The notes beneath the pieces were generated by a model. It was not told the DNA's origin. It searched no databases and was given only the letters and a program-made list of their open reading frames with translations. DNA of 64,000 nucleotides from Rothia sp. (in: high G+C Gram-positive bacteria). GTDB taxonomy: Bacteria > Actinomycetota > Actinomycetes > Actinomycetales > Micrococcaceae. The stretch's first letter is position 1. Each line of letters starts with the position of its first letter. The DNA is taken from contig JAUMWB010000003.1 in assembly GCA_030529845.1 (NCBI GenBank), positions 1-64,000 on the forward strand. The letters run 5' to 3'. The translations under genes were made by a program, and so were the position numbers. This document shows, one piece after another, positions 1-8,699 of this stretch.

Positions 1-23
1 CGGTTTTTATATTGGGATATAGG

Positions 24-58
24 AAGGTCCTGGGCTGTTTGTCCAGGACCTTTTTTGT
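24..58 (+). terminator. Rho-independent terminator of an upstream gene
   Basis: Perfect ten-base arms at 24-33 and 43-52 flank a nine-base loop, and the 3' arm runs straight into a T-rich tract. The gene it ends lies outside the window to the left. Nothing further is recognisable up to the GTG start at 255. Confidence 0.85.
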
Positions 59-254
59 TTTAAGTATCGAAAAATATCACCAGTCTTTTACGCCCTACCG
101 GGCACAAAGACCTGGGCTCTCCATACTGCCCCTCACCTAGACTAATTGTTTCCTGGGAAACTAGTTTGAGCTTCTGTGGAAGGGCAGATATCCCCGTCAA
201 ATCACGGTAGGCTTGAACCTATCAAGAACGCATGTACGAAAGTGAGGCACACCT

Positions 255-1133
255 GTGTCTAAGGGAAACCCTTCCACTGACGCCCGCGAGCGTGCCCGCC
301 AGCTGGCGGCACAGCAGGCCAAGAAAACCTCAAAATCATCCACCCGTTGGATTCAGTTCACCGTCCTTGGCGTCATCGCCCTCATCGTAGCTATAGTTGC
401 TGTCGTCATCATCAACGGCAACCGCAACCAGATTGCTGACGCTGGCCCGGTGCCGTCCTCAGCTAACCAGTACGGCGGTATCGTCCTGACTGCTGACGGC
501 ATTGAGCAGAACAGCAGCAGCGAAGAAAGCCGCGACAGCAACGACCTTGGTACCTCAGAAGCAACCTACACCGCTGCAGACGGCTCCGAAGCTAAGATGC
601 CTCTCGGTGTTGACCTTCCCGAAGTAGCGGACAATAACGGCGAGCCCGTCCGTCTGACGATTTTCCAGGACTACGACTGCATCCACTGCGCAGCCTTCGA
701 AACTGAAAACGCAGACACCATTGCAGCCCTCGTTGCTAGCGGTGACATCACCCTTGAGGTTCGTAACCTGACCTTCCTGGATTCCTCCAGCCCCACTTTC
801 TATTCGGCCCGTACTAACAACGTGGCCTACTCCGTGGCTAACCAGGTTTCCACCGAAGACTTCCTGAACTTCCAGAAGGAAATCTTTACCTACCAGGGCA
901 CCGGTGGCCTCTCTAACGAAGAGCTTGTTGCGATTGCTGAGAAGTACGGCGCAGATGTGAAGGACGACGTTGCTAACAACACCTGGCGTCCTTTCGTCCA
1001 GACTGTAACCCTGGAGTCAGCCTCCAACGGTGTGAGCGGTACCCCCACCATCTTTGCTGACGGCGAGGTCTTTAACTCCAACGACTTCAATGCCTGGATT
1101 ACCGCAAAGATTGAAGCCAAGAAGAACGCCTAA
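255..1133 (+). CDS. Membrane-anchored DsbA-like thiol:disulfide protein
   Basis: A 292-residue protein with a charged, Ala/Gln/Lys-rich cytoplasmic N-terminus, one membrane helix (about 32-55), a low-complexity linker and a thioredoxin-fold domain. The active site is C142-I-H-C145 and the cis-Pro loop carries T263-P264. This is the layout of actinobacterial DsbA-family proteins (thioredoxin_4/DSBA class) that oxidise or isomerise cysteines of exported proteins outside the membrane; that role is inferred from the family. The GTG at 255 is chosen because a GTGAGG ribosome-binding site lies seven bases upstream and the N-terminus is of the usual length. It appears monocistronic, with a strong hairpin terminator downstream. 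Confidence 0.85.
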   Translation: MSKGNPSTDARERARQLAAQQAKKTSKSSTRWIQFTVLGVIALIVAIVAVVIINGNRNQIADAGPVPSSANQYGGIVLTADGIEQNSSSEESRDSNDLGTSEATYTAADGSEAKMPLGVDLPEVADNNGEPVRLTIFQDYDCIHCAAFETENADTIAALVASGDITLEVRNLTFLDSSSPTFYSARTNNVAYSVANQVSTEDFLNFQKEIFTYQGTGGLSNEELVAIAEKYGADVKDDVANNTWRPFVQTVTLESASNGVSGTPTIFADGEVFNSNDFNAWITAKIEAKKNA

Positions 1134-1199
1134 AGTTCACCCAGTAAACAGGCTGTAGAAGGGCCTGGCCGCAGTGTACTAAACTGGTACACAGCGTGT

Positions 1200-1265
1200 A
1201 GGGGCAGCTGCACGCCTTCATCTATGCCCGGTGCATAGACGAAGGTGGGTAGCTGCCCCTTTTTC
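1200..1265 (+). terminator. Long hairpin terminator after the DsbA-like gene
   Basis: Outer arms AGGGGCAGCT (1200-1209) and AGCTGCCCCT (1251-1260) enclose a second stem built from CTTCATCTATGC and GCATAGACGAAG. A run of T residues follows at once (1260-1264). Confidence 0.85.
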
Positions 1266-1335
1266 TATGCCTCGGACACTACGGGAAACTCCCGGAAAAC
1301 CTGCCCAGCCCAACTAGCTAACACCATAAGGCCCC

Positions 1336-2349
1336 ATGACCCTGCATTTTCTGATTGACTGCGATCCCGGTATTGATGATGCCCTGGCTCTCACCTACGC
1401 CTTTGCCCACCCGCAGGTTGCGGTTGAAGGTCTTGTGGCCAGCGGTGGCAACGTGAGCACTGAGCAGGTAGGACGCAACGTGCGGGGTATGCTGGATCTG
1501 CTCGGCGGGCAGGGAACCCCCTGGGCTCTAGGGGCTGAGAATCCAATAACTCAGCCGCTGACCACTACCGAGGAAACCCACGGCCCGCTGGGTACGGGGC
1601 ACGGCCTGCTCCCCGGGCAGAAGGAACCAACCGGTAGGGCCCACGGTTAGGGTGCCGCCCTCTGGGTAGAAACAGCCTGCCGCTTCCCCGGGAAGTTGCA
1701 CGGGCTCGTCCTGGGCCCTTCCACCAACCTGGCCCTGGCCCTGCGCCTCGACCCTGAGCTACCCCAGTACCTAGCTAGCCTGACGATTATGGGCGGGGCG
1801 CTCAACCACCGGGGCAACACTATGCCCACCACCGAATGGAACGTGCACTCTGACCCCGAGGCCCTGCACGAGGTTTTGGCAGCCTACAGCAGCGCCGACC
1901 TGGACCTGCCCTACGCGCCCCTGCTCTGCCCCCTGGATACCACCGAGCAGGCTGTCATGACCCCGCAGCTACGAGAGCGCCTCCTAGCCGGTGGGGGAGA
2001 ACTCTTTACCGCCCTGGACGGCGCCCTGCAGTTTTACATGGAATTTCATGAATGGGACAAGCTGGGCTTCATCGCCCACGTGCACGACCCCTTCGTGACA
2101 GCACTGGCTGTTAACCGTGCCCTTGCTGTGAACGGCCAGCCCCACACCCCGCTGGGGGAGGGTACACTGGTGACGCTCGACGTTGAGCTGGCCGGGACCC
2201 TCACCCGCGGCCAGGTAGTGGCCGACTGGTTAGGACGCTGGGGGCGTGAGCCGAACGCCCAGGCCCTGACCAGCGCCCTGGCTCCCGAATTTTTTGAGCA
2301 CTTTATCCAGACCGTTCGGGCAGCTTACGCCCTGAAAGGGTCTGCCTAA
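1336..2349 (+). pseudogene. Nucleoside hydrolase (IunH family) interrupted by one in-frame amber codon
   Basis: The reading frame is continuous over 337 codons except for a TAG at 1648-1650 (codon 105). Upstream of it lies the Asp-rich metal and ribose motif (DCDPGIDDA, residues about 9-17). Downstream, in the same frame, come GPSTNLALAL, HSDPEA and a late HDPFVTALA motif, all expected of inosine/uridine-preferring nucleoside hydrolases, which split ribonucleosides into base and ribose. There is no frameshift and no second lesion, so the stop is recent, a sequencing error, or read through. A TTG at 1696 could in principle restart the second half, but that fragment would lack the catalytic N-terminus. 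The gene sits immediately upstream of an ECF transporter operon and may have acted on its cargo. Confidence 0.85.
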
Positions 2350-2400
2350 GGCAGGCTCAAAGAAATAAAAAGAACGATTATTCTACAGAAAGGGGTGGGC

Positions 2401-3258
2401 ATGGCCCCCTCATCACACGCACCTGCACAGTCTTCAACGTCTGGGCAGAGGAGCTCAGTAGCCGCTGGTCTCCTCGGTAAAAACCCGGAACACAACACAC
2501 CCTTGACTACCTCCCAGAAGGTGCTCAACCTGCTCGCCGCCCTGGTGATCGCAGGAACCTACACTTGGGCCGTCCTCACCGCAGGCGGCACCACCAACTA
2601 CGCGGCCTACCTGGAGGGCGCCATCGATACCCAGGCCGCTATTTCCCTGCCCCTGATGCTGGGCTACACCGCGGGCGTCCTGCTCCTGCTAGCAGCTAAC
2701 CTGACTCGCCTGCCCCTGGCAACCATCGCCCTCATTCCTTTTGCGGCTGCCTTCAATATCATCGTAGGTCAGCTGATTGGCTTCTCGGGCATCCCCCTCT
2801 ACCTCGACTCTGTTGCCACCGTCCTGATCGGTGTGCTGGCGGGCCCCGCCGCCGGGGCCATGACCGGTATTATCACCAACCTGGCCTGGGGTCTAACCAT
2901 CAACCCCACCACCATTCCCTTTGCCGCAGGTGCTGCCCTCATCGGCTTCCTGGCCGGCTGCGCTGGCCGGGCCGGTCTTTTCCGTAAGCTCTGGGGCGCC
3001 CTACTGGCAGGTTTTATCACCGGAATCCTGGCCGGTTTCGTCGGTGCCCCCATCGCGGCCTTCGTCTTTGGCGGCGGCCAGGGCGTGGGAACCGGCTCCG
3101 TGGTCGCTGCCCTGCAGGCAGCTGGCCAGTCCCTGCTGGGAGCAACTACCCTACAGTCCCTGCTCTCTGACCCCCTTGATAAGACCATTGCCTTCGCCCT
3201 GGTCTGGCTCATCATTAAGGGGCTGCCTGCTCGCGTGCGCGGACAGTTCAACCGCTAA
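2401..3258 (+). CDS. ECF transporter substrate-binding (S) component
   Basis: A 285-residue integral membrane protein: a hydrophilic N-terminus of about 40 residues followed by roughly six hydrophobic segments. The central region (LDSVATVLIGVLAGPAAG) is typical of ECF S components, which bind a vitamin or nucleobase-type ligand and are moved by a T/A module. T and A genes follow directly. ATG 2401 is preferred over GTG 2395 because AGAAAGGGG lies about five bases upstream of the ATG. The substrate is not determined by the sequence; the adjacent nucleoside hydrolase points to a nucleoside or modified nucleoside (inference). Confidence 0.75.
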   Translation: MAPSSHAPAQSSTSGQRSSVAAGLLGKNPEHNTPLTTSQKVLNLLAALVIAGTYTWAVLTAGGTTNYAAYLEGAIDTQAAISLPLMLGYTAGVLLLLAANLTRLPLATIALIPFAAAFNIIVGQLIGFSGIPLYLDSVATVLIGVLAGPAAGAMTGIITNLAWGLTINPTTIPFAAGAALIGFLAGCAGRAGLFRKLWGALLAGFITGILAGFVGAPIAAFVFGGGQGVGTGSVVAALQAAGQSLLGATTLQSLLSDPLDKTIAFALVWLIIKGLPARVRGQFNR

Positions 3259-3261
3259 CCC

Positions 3262-4032
3262 ATGGCTCCCTCAGCCTTGAGCGCCTCTACCCTCAACCCC
3301 CGCACCTGGGTCGCCCTGGGCTGCGCCGGGCTTCTGCTGGCCTTCGCCCCACTGCCTATCACCTGGCAGGCGGGGCTGCTGGCTGTGCTCCTTGCCCTGC
3401 ACATCGCGGGGCGGACGCTGGCGCCCTGGCTGCGCCTGGTCCTGGCAGGGCTAGCTCCTGTGGCAGCCATGGCTTTTATCATCCAGCTGGTATCACGCGG
3501 GGGAGAGACCGTGTGGGCCACCTGGGCACCCGTGCCCTGGATGGTGTTTGAAGTGACCGCCGAAGGAGCTCGGGCAGGTGTAGGGCTGGCCCTACAAATT
3601 CTGACCTTCGGATCAGCCTGCGCCCTACTGATCCTGCCCACCGGGGCTACTGGCCTGCGCTATGCCCTGAGCACCTGGGGCCTGCCACCTCGGCTCATCT
3701 ACCTGCTGGTAGCCTCACTCAACGCCCCGGCCCAGCTGGCCCACTACTCCCGGCTGGTCCAGCGGGCCGCCCGCGCCCGGGGCATGGCCGACGGGTCGAA
3801 ACCCGCCCGGGCCTGGGTGGGGGTGCGGACGGCGTCCGCCCTCTTCTCCCTGCTCCTGCTAGATCACGAGGTGCGCGGGGCAACCCTGGCCGCGCGCGGA
3901 ATCGACCGGGGTGGGCCACGAGTCTTCTGGCAGGACTATGCCGATAGCCGCCCCCAGCGCTACCTGCGCTGGGCGCTGCTGCCGGTGACCTGCCTGCTGG
4001 TACTTGCTACTTATACGGGGGTATTGCAATGA
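3262..4032 (+). CDS. ECF transporter transmembrane (T) component, EcfT-like
   Basis: A 256-residue polytopic protein that begins three bases after the S-component stop and overlaps the ATPase start (ATGA at 4029). The C-terminal half contains two Ala-Arg-Gly coupling motifs (RAARARGMADG and TLAARGIDRGG), the signature through which EcfT proteins contact the ATPases. It should form the membrane scaffold that drives toppling of the S component. No clear ribosome-binding site precedes the ATG, so translation is probably coupled to the upstream gene. Confidence 0.8.
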   Translation: MAPSALSASTLNPRTWVALGCAGLLLAFAPLPITWQAGLLAVLLALHIAGRTLAPWLRLVLAGLAPVAAMAFIIQLVSRGGETVWATWAPVPWMVFEVTAEGARAGVGLALQILTFGSACALLILPTGATGLRYALSTWGLPPRLIYLLVASLNAPAQLAHYSRLVQRAARARGMADGSKPARAWVGVRTASALFSLLLLDHEVRGATLAARGIDRGGPRVFWQDYADSRPQRYLRWALLPVTCLLVLATYTGVLQ

Positions 4033-5270
4033 CTTATGTGCGGACGCTCATCACAGGGTCGCGCGGGGCGGGCAAGTCAGCCCGGCTCGCTACCTGGGCG
4101 CAGGAACGTAATGGGCTCTTTGTGCCCTCCAACCCTCAGGCCCTCATAACGGGGCTGGTGCCCACCGTGGCTGAAGAAATCGCCCTGGGGGTAGAGCAGG
4201 CTGTGACCAGCCGGGAAGAGCTCCACCGGGCTGTGCATGCGGCTGCTGCTGACCTTGGAATAACCGACCTGCTGGACGCCCACCCGCTGCAGCTCTCCGG
4301 CGGCCAAACCCAACTGGTAGCCCTAGCCGCCTACCTGGTGCTAGGTCGGGTGCACGGGCAAACAGATGGCCTCGACGCACCGGCCCTAGCTTTCGACGAA
4401 CCCCTGCTCGGCCTCGACAATGCCATGCGGGCCCGGGTGCTAGCCGCCTTCTCCCGCTACCCGGCAGACCTCACCTGGGCCTCAGCCAGACCTCAGACCG
4501 ATGAAGAAGACCTAGCGACCGAACGGCAAGACCTAGGAGAAGGTGTAGATATAGCGCAGTCTGCCGAGACACCCCTAGTTGCCCTGCCCACCCGAGTAGC
4601 AGCAGCCGTCTTGGCTCGTGACCTCGCAATATCCCCGGTTACCCCCGTCCGCCGTCGCTGGAAAAAACAAGTGCTTGCACCCGTTGCTGCCAGTATCACC
4701 CTGGATCTTGACCCCGGTGACTGCCTGATTCTCACCGGTCCCAACGGTGCCGGAAAATCTACCCTGTTGCGCACCATCGCCGGGCTCCTACCCCCGGTTG
4801 CCGGGCAGCTGAGCATCGGCGGGGTGCCACCCCACCAGCAGGACGCCCCTGCACGCGTCGCCCTCACCCAACTGGTCGCGCAAACCCCAGCCCACCACTT
4901 TCTTGCCCCTACCGTGGACACCGACATGCAGCTGGGAAACGGCACCCGGGCAGAACCGGCCCTCCGCACAGCCCTGCGCGATGCCGTCCTACCCGCGGGC
5001 TCCGGGCAAACCCACCCCCTCGACCTACTCCCCACCGAACAGCACCTCCTTGCGCTGGCAGAGGCGCTCGCCTCCGAGGCGTCCTGCCTGCTGCTGGACG
5101 AACCCACCGCCGGACTAGACACCCCCGGCCTGCAACAGGTCGCAGTGCTGATTGCCGCCCACTGCACCGTAGGAGGCAGTGCCATCGTCGCCACCCACGA
5201 CCCAGAACTCACCGACACCCTCGCCCAACACCTGCCCCTGCGCCACTACCGGCTAGATAGCTCCGGATAA
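4029..5270 (+). CDS. Fused double ATPase (A component) of the ECF transporter, asymmetric sites
   Basis: A 413-residue protein with two ABC domains in one chain. Domain 1 has Walker A GSRGAGKS (10-17), an intact LSGGQ (89-93) and Walker B with D123-E124, but no switch histidine in the usual place. Domain 2 has Walker A GPNGAGKS (K243), Walker B D357-E358 and H390, but its signature is degenerate (LPTEQ instead of LSGGQ). In a head-to-tail dimer, domain 2's Walker motifs meet the intact LSGGQ of domain 1 to form one normal site. The other site lacks both signature and switch histidine. It should energise the transport module encoded just upstream. Confidence 0.82.
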   Translation: MTYVRTLITGSRGAGKSARLATWAQERNGLFVPSNPQALITGLVPTVAEEIALGVEQAVTSREELHRAVHAAAADLGITDLLDAHPLQLSGGQTQLVALAAYLVLGRVHGQTDGLDAPALAFDEPLLGLDNAMRARVLAAFSRYPADLTWASARPQTDEEDLATERQDLGEGVDIAQSAETPLVALPTRVAAAVLARDLAISPVTPVRRRWKKQVLAPVAASITLDLDPGDCLILTGPNGAGKSTLLRTIAGLLPPVAGQLSIGGVPPHQQDAPARVALTQLVAQTPAHHFLAPTVDTDMQLGNGTRAEPALRTALRDAVLPAGSGQTHPLDLLPTEQHLLALAEALASEASCLLLDEPTAGLDTPGLQQVAVLIAAHCTVGGSAIVATHDPELTDTLAQHLPLRHYRLDSSG

Positions 5271-5311
5271 CATGCACCCGCCCGCAATATCGGGTACACT
5301 TGAAAAGTCTT

Positions 5312-5385
5312 GCCTCCTTAGCTCAGCTGGCCAGAGCACCTGTCTTGTAAACAGGGGGTCACCGGTTCGAATCCGGTAGGGGGCT
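5312..5385 (+). tRNA. tRNA-Thr(TGT)
   Basis: The complete cloverleaf is readable: a seven-base acceptor stem (5312-5318 with 5378-5384, one T-G pair), D-arm GCTC/GAGC, anticodon stem CCTGT/ACAGG with loop CTTGTAA (anticodon TGT at 5346-5348), variable loop, and T-arm ACCGG-TTCGAAT-CCGGT. The discriminator is T5385. The CCA end is not encoded. Confidence 0.95.
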
Positions 5386-5455
5386 CTCTTTGTGCCCAAA
5401 AACAGGGCGGCATCCAGCGTTTGCGCAAATACGCAAGCAAAAGATAGTGTTATTC

Positions 5456-5474
5456 CTGGCTTAGGCTCACCTAA
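5456..5474 (+). promoter_or_regulatory. IdeR/DtxR-type iron box upstream of the siderophore operon
   Basis: The core TTAGGCTCACCTAA (5461-5474) matches 13 of 14 positions of the right-hand part of the 19-bp DtxR/IdeR consensus; the left flank matches more weakly. It lies about 60 bases upstream of a ferric-siderophore binding-protein gene, where an iron-dependent repressor would be expected. Confidence 0.7.
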
Positions 5475-5475
5475 G

Positions 5476-5503
5476 CAGTTCTATAGATAGTCCTATAGAA
5501 CTG
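5476..5503. repeat. Perfect 11-bp inverted repeat in the siderophore operon leader
   Basis: CAGTTCTATAG (5476-5486) and CTATAGAACTG (5493-5503) are exact complements around a six-base spacer. The repeat lies directly beside the iron box and ahead of the ribosome-binding site (AGGAG at 5516-5520). It could be an operator for a second regulator or a 5'-UTR stem-loop. No T-run follows, so it is not a terminator. Confidence 0.6.
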
Positions 5504-5531
5504 AACACCCTTCCCAGGAGAACACAAGACC

Positions 5532-6584
5532 ATGGTCGCCATCACTCGTAGCGCCTTCCTCAAGGCCACCGCAGCTACTGCCCTCACCGGCCTGCTCGCA
5601 GCCTGCACCACCGGCTCCAACGATGCCTCAAGCAGCACCACCAGCTCAGCTGCCTCAGGTGAGAGCTACACCGTCAAGCATGCCTTCGGCGAGACCACCT
5701 TCACCGCCGTTCCCCAGAAAATTGCCGTCGTGAACTTCTGGAAGAACCCCGACGTCCTCCTCGCCCTGGGCGTTGTACCCGCAGGCACCCCCGTAGTCAC
5801 CTACGGAGCTAACGCCAAGGGCTCCACAGACTGGTTCGACGCCAAACTAGCCGAACTGGGCGGAACCGCCCCCGTCACCTACGACGAAACTGACGGCCCC
5901 GACTACGAAGCTCTCGCCACCCTGGCCCCCGACGCCATCTTCTCCGTCTATGGCGATATGACCCAGGAAGTCTACGACAAGCTCACCGCCATCGCACCCG
6001 TCGTTGCCGCCCCCGAGGGCGTCGGCGCCTTCGCAGCCTCCTGGGAAGACGTCGTCAACCAGGCCGCAGCCATGCTGCAGAAGACCGACGAAGGTGCCGC
6101 CCTCATCGAGGCCACCCAGAAGACCATCGACGACGCCGCAGCCCAGTACTCCAACCTGGCAGGCAAGACCTTCGTCGCAGGCATGTTCGACCTCGAAGCC
6201 CAGACCCTCTCAGCCTACGTAGCCAGCGACTCCCGCTCCCTCTTCCTCACCTCCCTGGGCATGGAACTGGCCCCCTACATCGAGCAGAACGCTACCGAAG
6301 CTGACGCCTTCTTCATGACCATCTCAGGTGAGGTTCTGCCCGAGGCCCAGTCAGACGTAGTCTGGGCCTGGGGCACCAGTGACTCCGACGAAGAAGCAAT
6401 CAAGAGCAACGCTCTCTTCTCCCAGATGCCCGCCGTAGCTAACGGCGGCCTGGTCGTAGAAACCGACGCCGCTATCTCCCTGGCTCTCTCAGCGGCTTCA
6501 CCGCTGTCTTTGGACTGGGCTATTAACCAGACCGAAACCCTGGCCAAGATTTCTGCCGCCGTAGACGCAAGCCAGGCGTCCTAA
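5532..6584 (+). CDS. Ferric-siderophore ABC transporter substrate-binding lipoprotein
   Basis: A 350-residue lipoprotein precursor with lipobox LLAAC (acylated Cys25) and a Ser/Thr-rich tether. A FepB/FecB/BtuF-class periplasmic-binding fold follows, with the characteristic start of the first lobe (KIAVVNFWKNPDVLLALG). It should capture ferric siderophores at the outer face of the membrane and hand them to the two permeases encoded downstream. The first gene of a five-gene operon whose promoter carries an IdeR-type box, it is therefore probably derepressed in low iron. The ATG lies 11 bases after AGGAG. Confidence 0.88.
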   Translation: MVAITRSAFLKATAATALTGLLAACTTGSNDASSSTTSSAASGESYTVKHAFGETTFTAVPQKIAVVNFWKNPDVLLALGVVPAGTPVVTYGANAKGSTDWFDAKLAELGGTAPVTYDETDGPDYEALATLAPDAIFSVYGDMTQEVYDKLTAIAPVVAAPEGVGAFAASWEDVVNQAAAMLQKTDEGAALIEATQKTIDDAAAQYSNLAGKTFVAGMFDLEAQTLSAYVASDSRSLFLTSLGMELAPYIEQNATEADAFFMTISGEVLPEAQSDVVWAWGTSDSDEEAIKSNALFSQMPAVANGGLVVETDAAISLALSAASPLSLDWAINQTETLAKISAAVDASQAS

Positions 6585-6587
6585 CCT

Positions 6588-7637
6588 GTGAAGGTCGCTC
6601 CCGTCCGGCCCTCTAGCAGCCGCCGCGACACCCCCGCCGGGGGAACGCGGCGGCTGGTCGTGCTTAGTCTGGCCCTGGGCCTGCTCCTCGCTCTCGCTGC
6701 CCTGGCCAGCTTCGGCCTGGGTGCTCGCCCCATCAGCCTAACCACCTTGCTGGACTACCTGGCTGGCGGTTCGGTTGCCGAGGCGGACGCGGCGGTGCTG
6801 ACCCAGCGGTCGGTGCGGACGCTGACGGCCGGGGTTGTGGGGGCAGCACTAGGTTTAGCCGGGGCTGGGCTCCAGGGCATCACCCGGAACCCCCTGGGCG
6901 ACCCCGGGATCCTCGGCATTAACGCAGGGGCAGCCTGCGCTGTGGTCGCCGGTATTACCTTTTTCTCCGCTAACTCTACCGCGGCCTTTGCCCTCTGGGC
7001 CTTTGCCGGGGCAGTGGCTTCGGCGGTCGCGGTGTATGCCTTTGCCTCGCTGGGGGCCGGGGGAGCGACCCCCATCAAGTTAGCCCTGATGGGGGCAGCT
7101 CTCACTGCTGGTTTAGGTGCGGTAACGAGCGCCCTGATTCTCACCAACCAGAACACCCTGGATAACCTCCGCCGCTGGCAGATTGGAACCGTTGCCGGAG
7201 CCGACCTTTCTGATATGGCAGTGGCTGCTCCACTGCTCGCAGTAGGAGCCCTCATCGTGCTCACCGGTGCAAAAACTATCAATAGCTTTGCCCTGGGGGA
7301 TGATATGGCTGCTTCTTTGGGGGAGAACGTTGCGGTGCGCCGCCTGGTCATTACCGGTGGCGTCACCTTGCTGGTGGGAACCGCCCTGGCCCTGGCCGGC
7401 CCTATCGCCTTTCTGGGGATCATGGCCCCCCACGCCATGCGGGCCCTAGCCGGAGCTGACTACCGCACCCTGCTACCCCTCTCCGTTCTTTTCGGCGCCG
7501 CCCTGCTAATCCTTGCAGATACCGCCGGGCGCGTCATCGCCCCGCCCCAGGAAATCCAGGTGGGCGTCATGATGGTGGCTCTCGGCGTGCCCGTCTTTAT
7601 CTACCTGGTACGACGCGGGAAGGCGGTTAACCTCTAA
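6588..7637 (+). CDS. FecCD-family siderophore permease, subunit 1
   Basis: A 349-residue protein with about nine to ten hydrophobic segments. It carries family motifs such as GAALGLAGAGLQGITRNPLG near residue 85-105 and GPIAFLGIMAPHAMR near residue 270-285. FecCD permeases form the transmembrane channel of siderophore and B12 ABC importers. GTG start three bases after the binding-protein stop; its own stop overlaps the next ATG (TAATG). The N-terminus is short, polar and Arg-rich before the first helix. Confidence 0.88.
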   Translation: MKVAPVRPSSSRRDTPAGGTRRLVVLSLALGLLLALAALASFGLGARPISLTTLLDYLAGGSVAEADAAVLTQRSVRTLTAGVVGAALGLAGAGLQGITRNPLGDPGILGINAGAACAVVAGITFFSANSTAAFALWAFAGAVASAVAVYAFASLGAGGATPIKLALMGAALTAGLGAVTSALILTNQNTLDNLRRWQIGTVAGADLSDMAVAAPLLAVGALIVLTGAKTINSFALGDDMAASLGENVAVRRLVITGGVTLLVGTALALAGPIAFLGIMAPHAMRALAGADYRTLLPLSVLFGAALLILADTAGRVIAPPQEIQVGVMMVALGVPVFIYLVRRGKAVNL

Positions 7638-8695
7638 TGTCGGCCCTACCGCGCCCCCAGTCCCAGGACGCTGCCCAAGCGGTGGCTAGCGTCCGCGCTC
7701 GGGCCCGACACCGCCCGGCTTTCGCTGTCATCGGCCTGGCCCTAGCCCTACTCGCAGCCTGCACGGTGCGCGTGCTGCTGGGCTCCTACACGGTCACCAT
7801 TCCCGACTTCTTCACGATTCTCGGCGGAGGAAGCATCGAGAATGCCCGGGGAGCCCGCTACATCGTCATGGAAGAAAAACTCCCCAGAGCCGTGCTGGGT
7901 ACCCTGGCCGGGGCCGCCTTCGGCCTGGGCGGAGCTATCTTCCAGTTGCTTCTGCGCAACCCCATCGCCAGCCCCGACATTATCGGCGTCTCCAACGGGG
8001 CTGCCCTGGGTGCTGTTATCGGTATCGTCTTTCTGGGCCTGGGTGGGCTACCGCTGACCCTGCTAGCTATAGCCGTTGCCCTGGCTGTTGCCCTCTTGAT
8101 TATGGCCCTCTCAACGGGCGACAGTAGCGCAGGTAACCGTTTCATTCTGGTAGGCCTGGGTATCTCAGCTCTGGGGTCAGCCTTCATCCAGTACCTGCTC
8201 TCTCGCACCTCAACCACCAGCGCCCAGACACTCACCCACTGGCTGGCAGGTTCCCTGTCCACAGCCAACTGGGACCGCATCAGCCTACTGGCTCTGCTCC
8301 TGCTACCCCTGCTGCTGCCTCTTATCCTTTTCCACCGGCCCCTGCACGCCACCGCTGTCGGTGAAGAACTCGCTTTTGGCCTGGGGGTGCCCACCCGCGC
8401 CGTCCGCACCGGCTTTATCGCCCTGGGGGTGCTCCTGGTAGCCGTAGCAACCGCCGCCACCGGCCCCCTTGCCTTCATCGCCTTCATGGCCGGGCCCATA
8501 GCCCGAGCCCTGACCGGCGGACGCCACAACCTCACCGCCGCCGCCCTGGTTGGTGCAAGCCTGGTTGTGCTCGCTGACTTCATTGGCTCCAACCTGATAC
8601 CGGGCGGCATCAACCTGCCCGCCGGCGTCCTCACCGGTGCTTTTGGCGCCCCCGCCCTCATCTGGCTGCTGACCCGCTCACCCGAAAGAAGCTAA
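7637..8695 (+). CDS. FecCD-family siderophore permease, subunit 2
   Basis: A 352-residue polytopic permease that pairs with the preceding subunit. It shows the same family landmarks: GAAFGLGGAIFQLLLRNPIA about residue 92-111 and GPLAFIAFMAGPIARAL in the last third. The ATG overlaps the preceding stop, indicating translational coupling and a heterodimeric permease. The first 35 residues are charged and probably cytoplasmic. Confidence 0.88.
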   Translation: MSALPRPQSQDAAQAVASVRARARHRPAFAVIGLALALLAACTVRVLLGSYTVTIPDFFTILGGGSIENARGARYIVMEEKLPRAVLGTLAGAAFGLGGAIFQLLLRNPIASPDIIGVSNGAALGAVIGIVFLGLGGLPLTLLAIAVALAVALLIMALSTGDSSAGNRFILVGLGISALGSAFIQYLLSRTSTTSAQTLTHWLAGSLSTANWDRISLLALLLLPLLLPLILFHRPLHATAVGEELAFGLGVPTRAVRTGFIALGVLLVAVATAATGPLAFIAFMAGPIARALTGGRHNLTAAALVGASLVVLADFIGSNLIPGGINLPAGVLTGAFGAPALIWLLTRSPERS

Positions 8696-8699
8696 GCCC

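Noticed and set aside
5312-5385. tRNA-Thr as an integration site
   Set aside because: No duplicated tRNA 3' end or integrase gene lies downstream; the siderophore operon follows directly.
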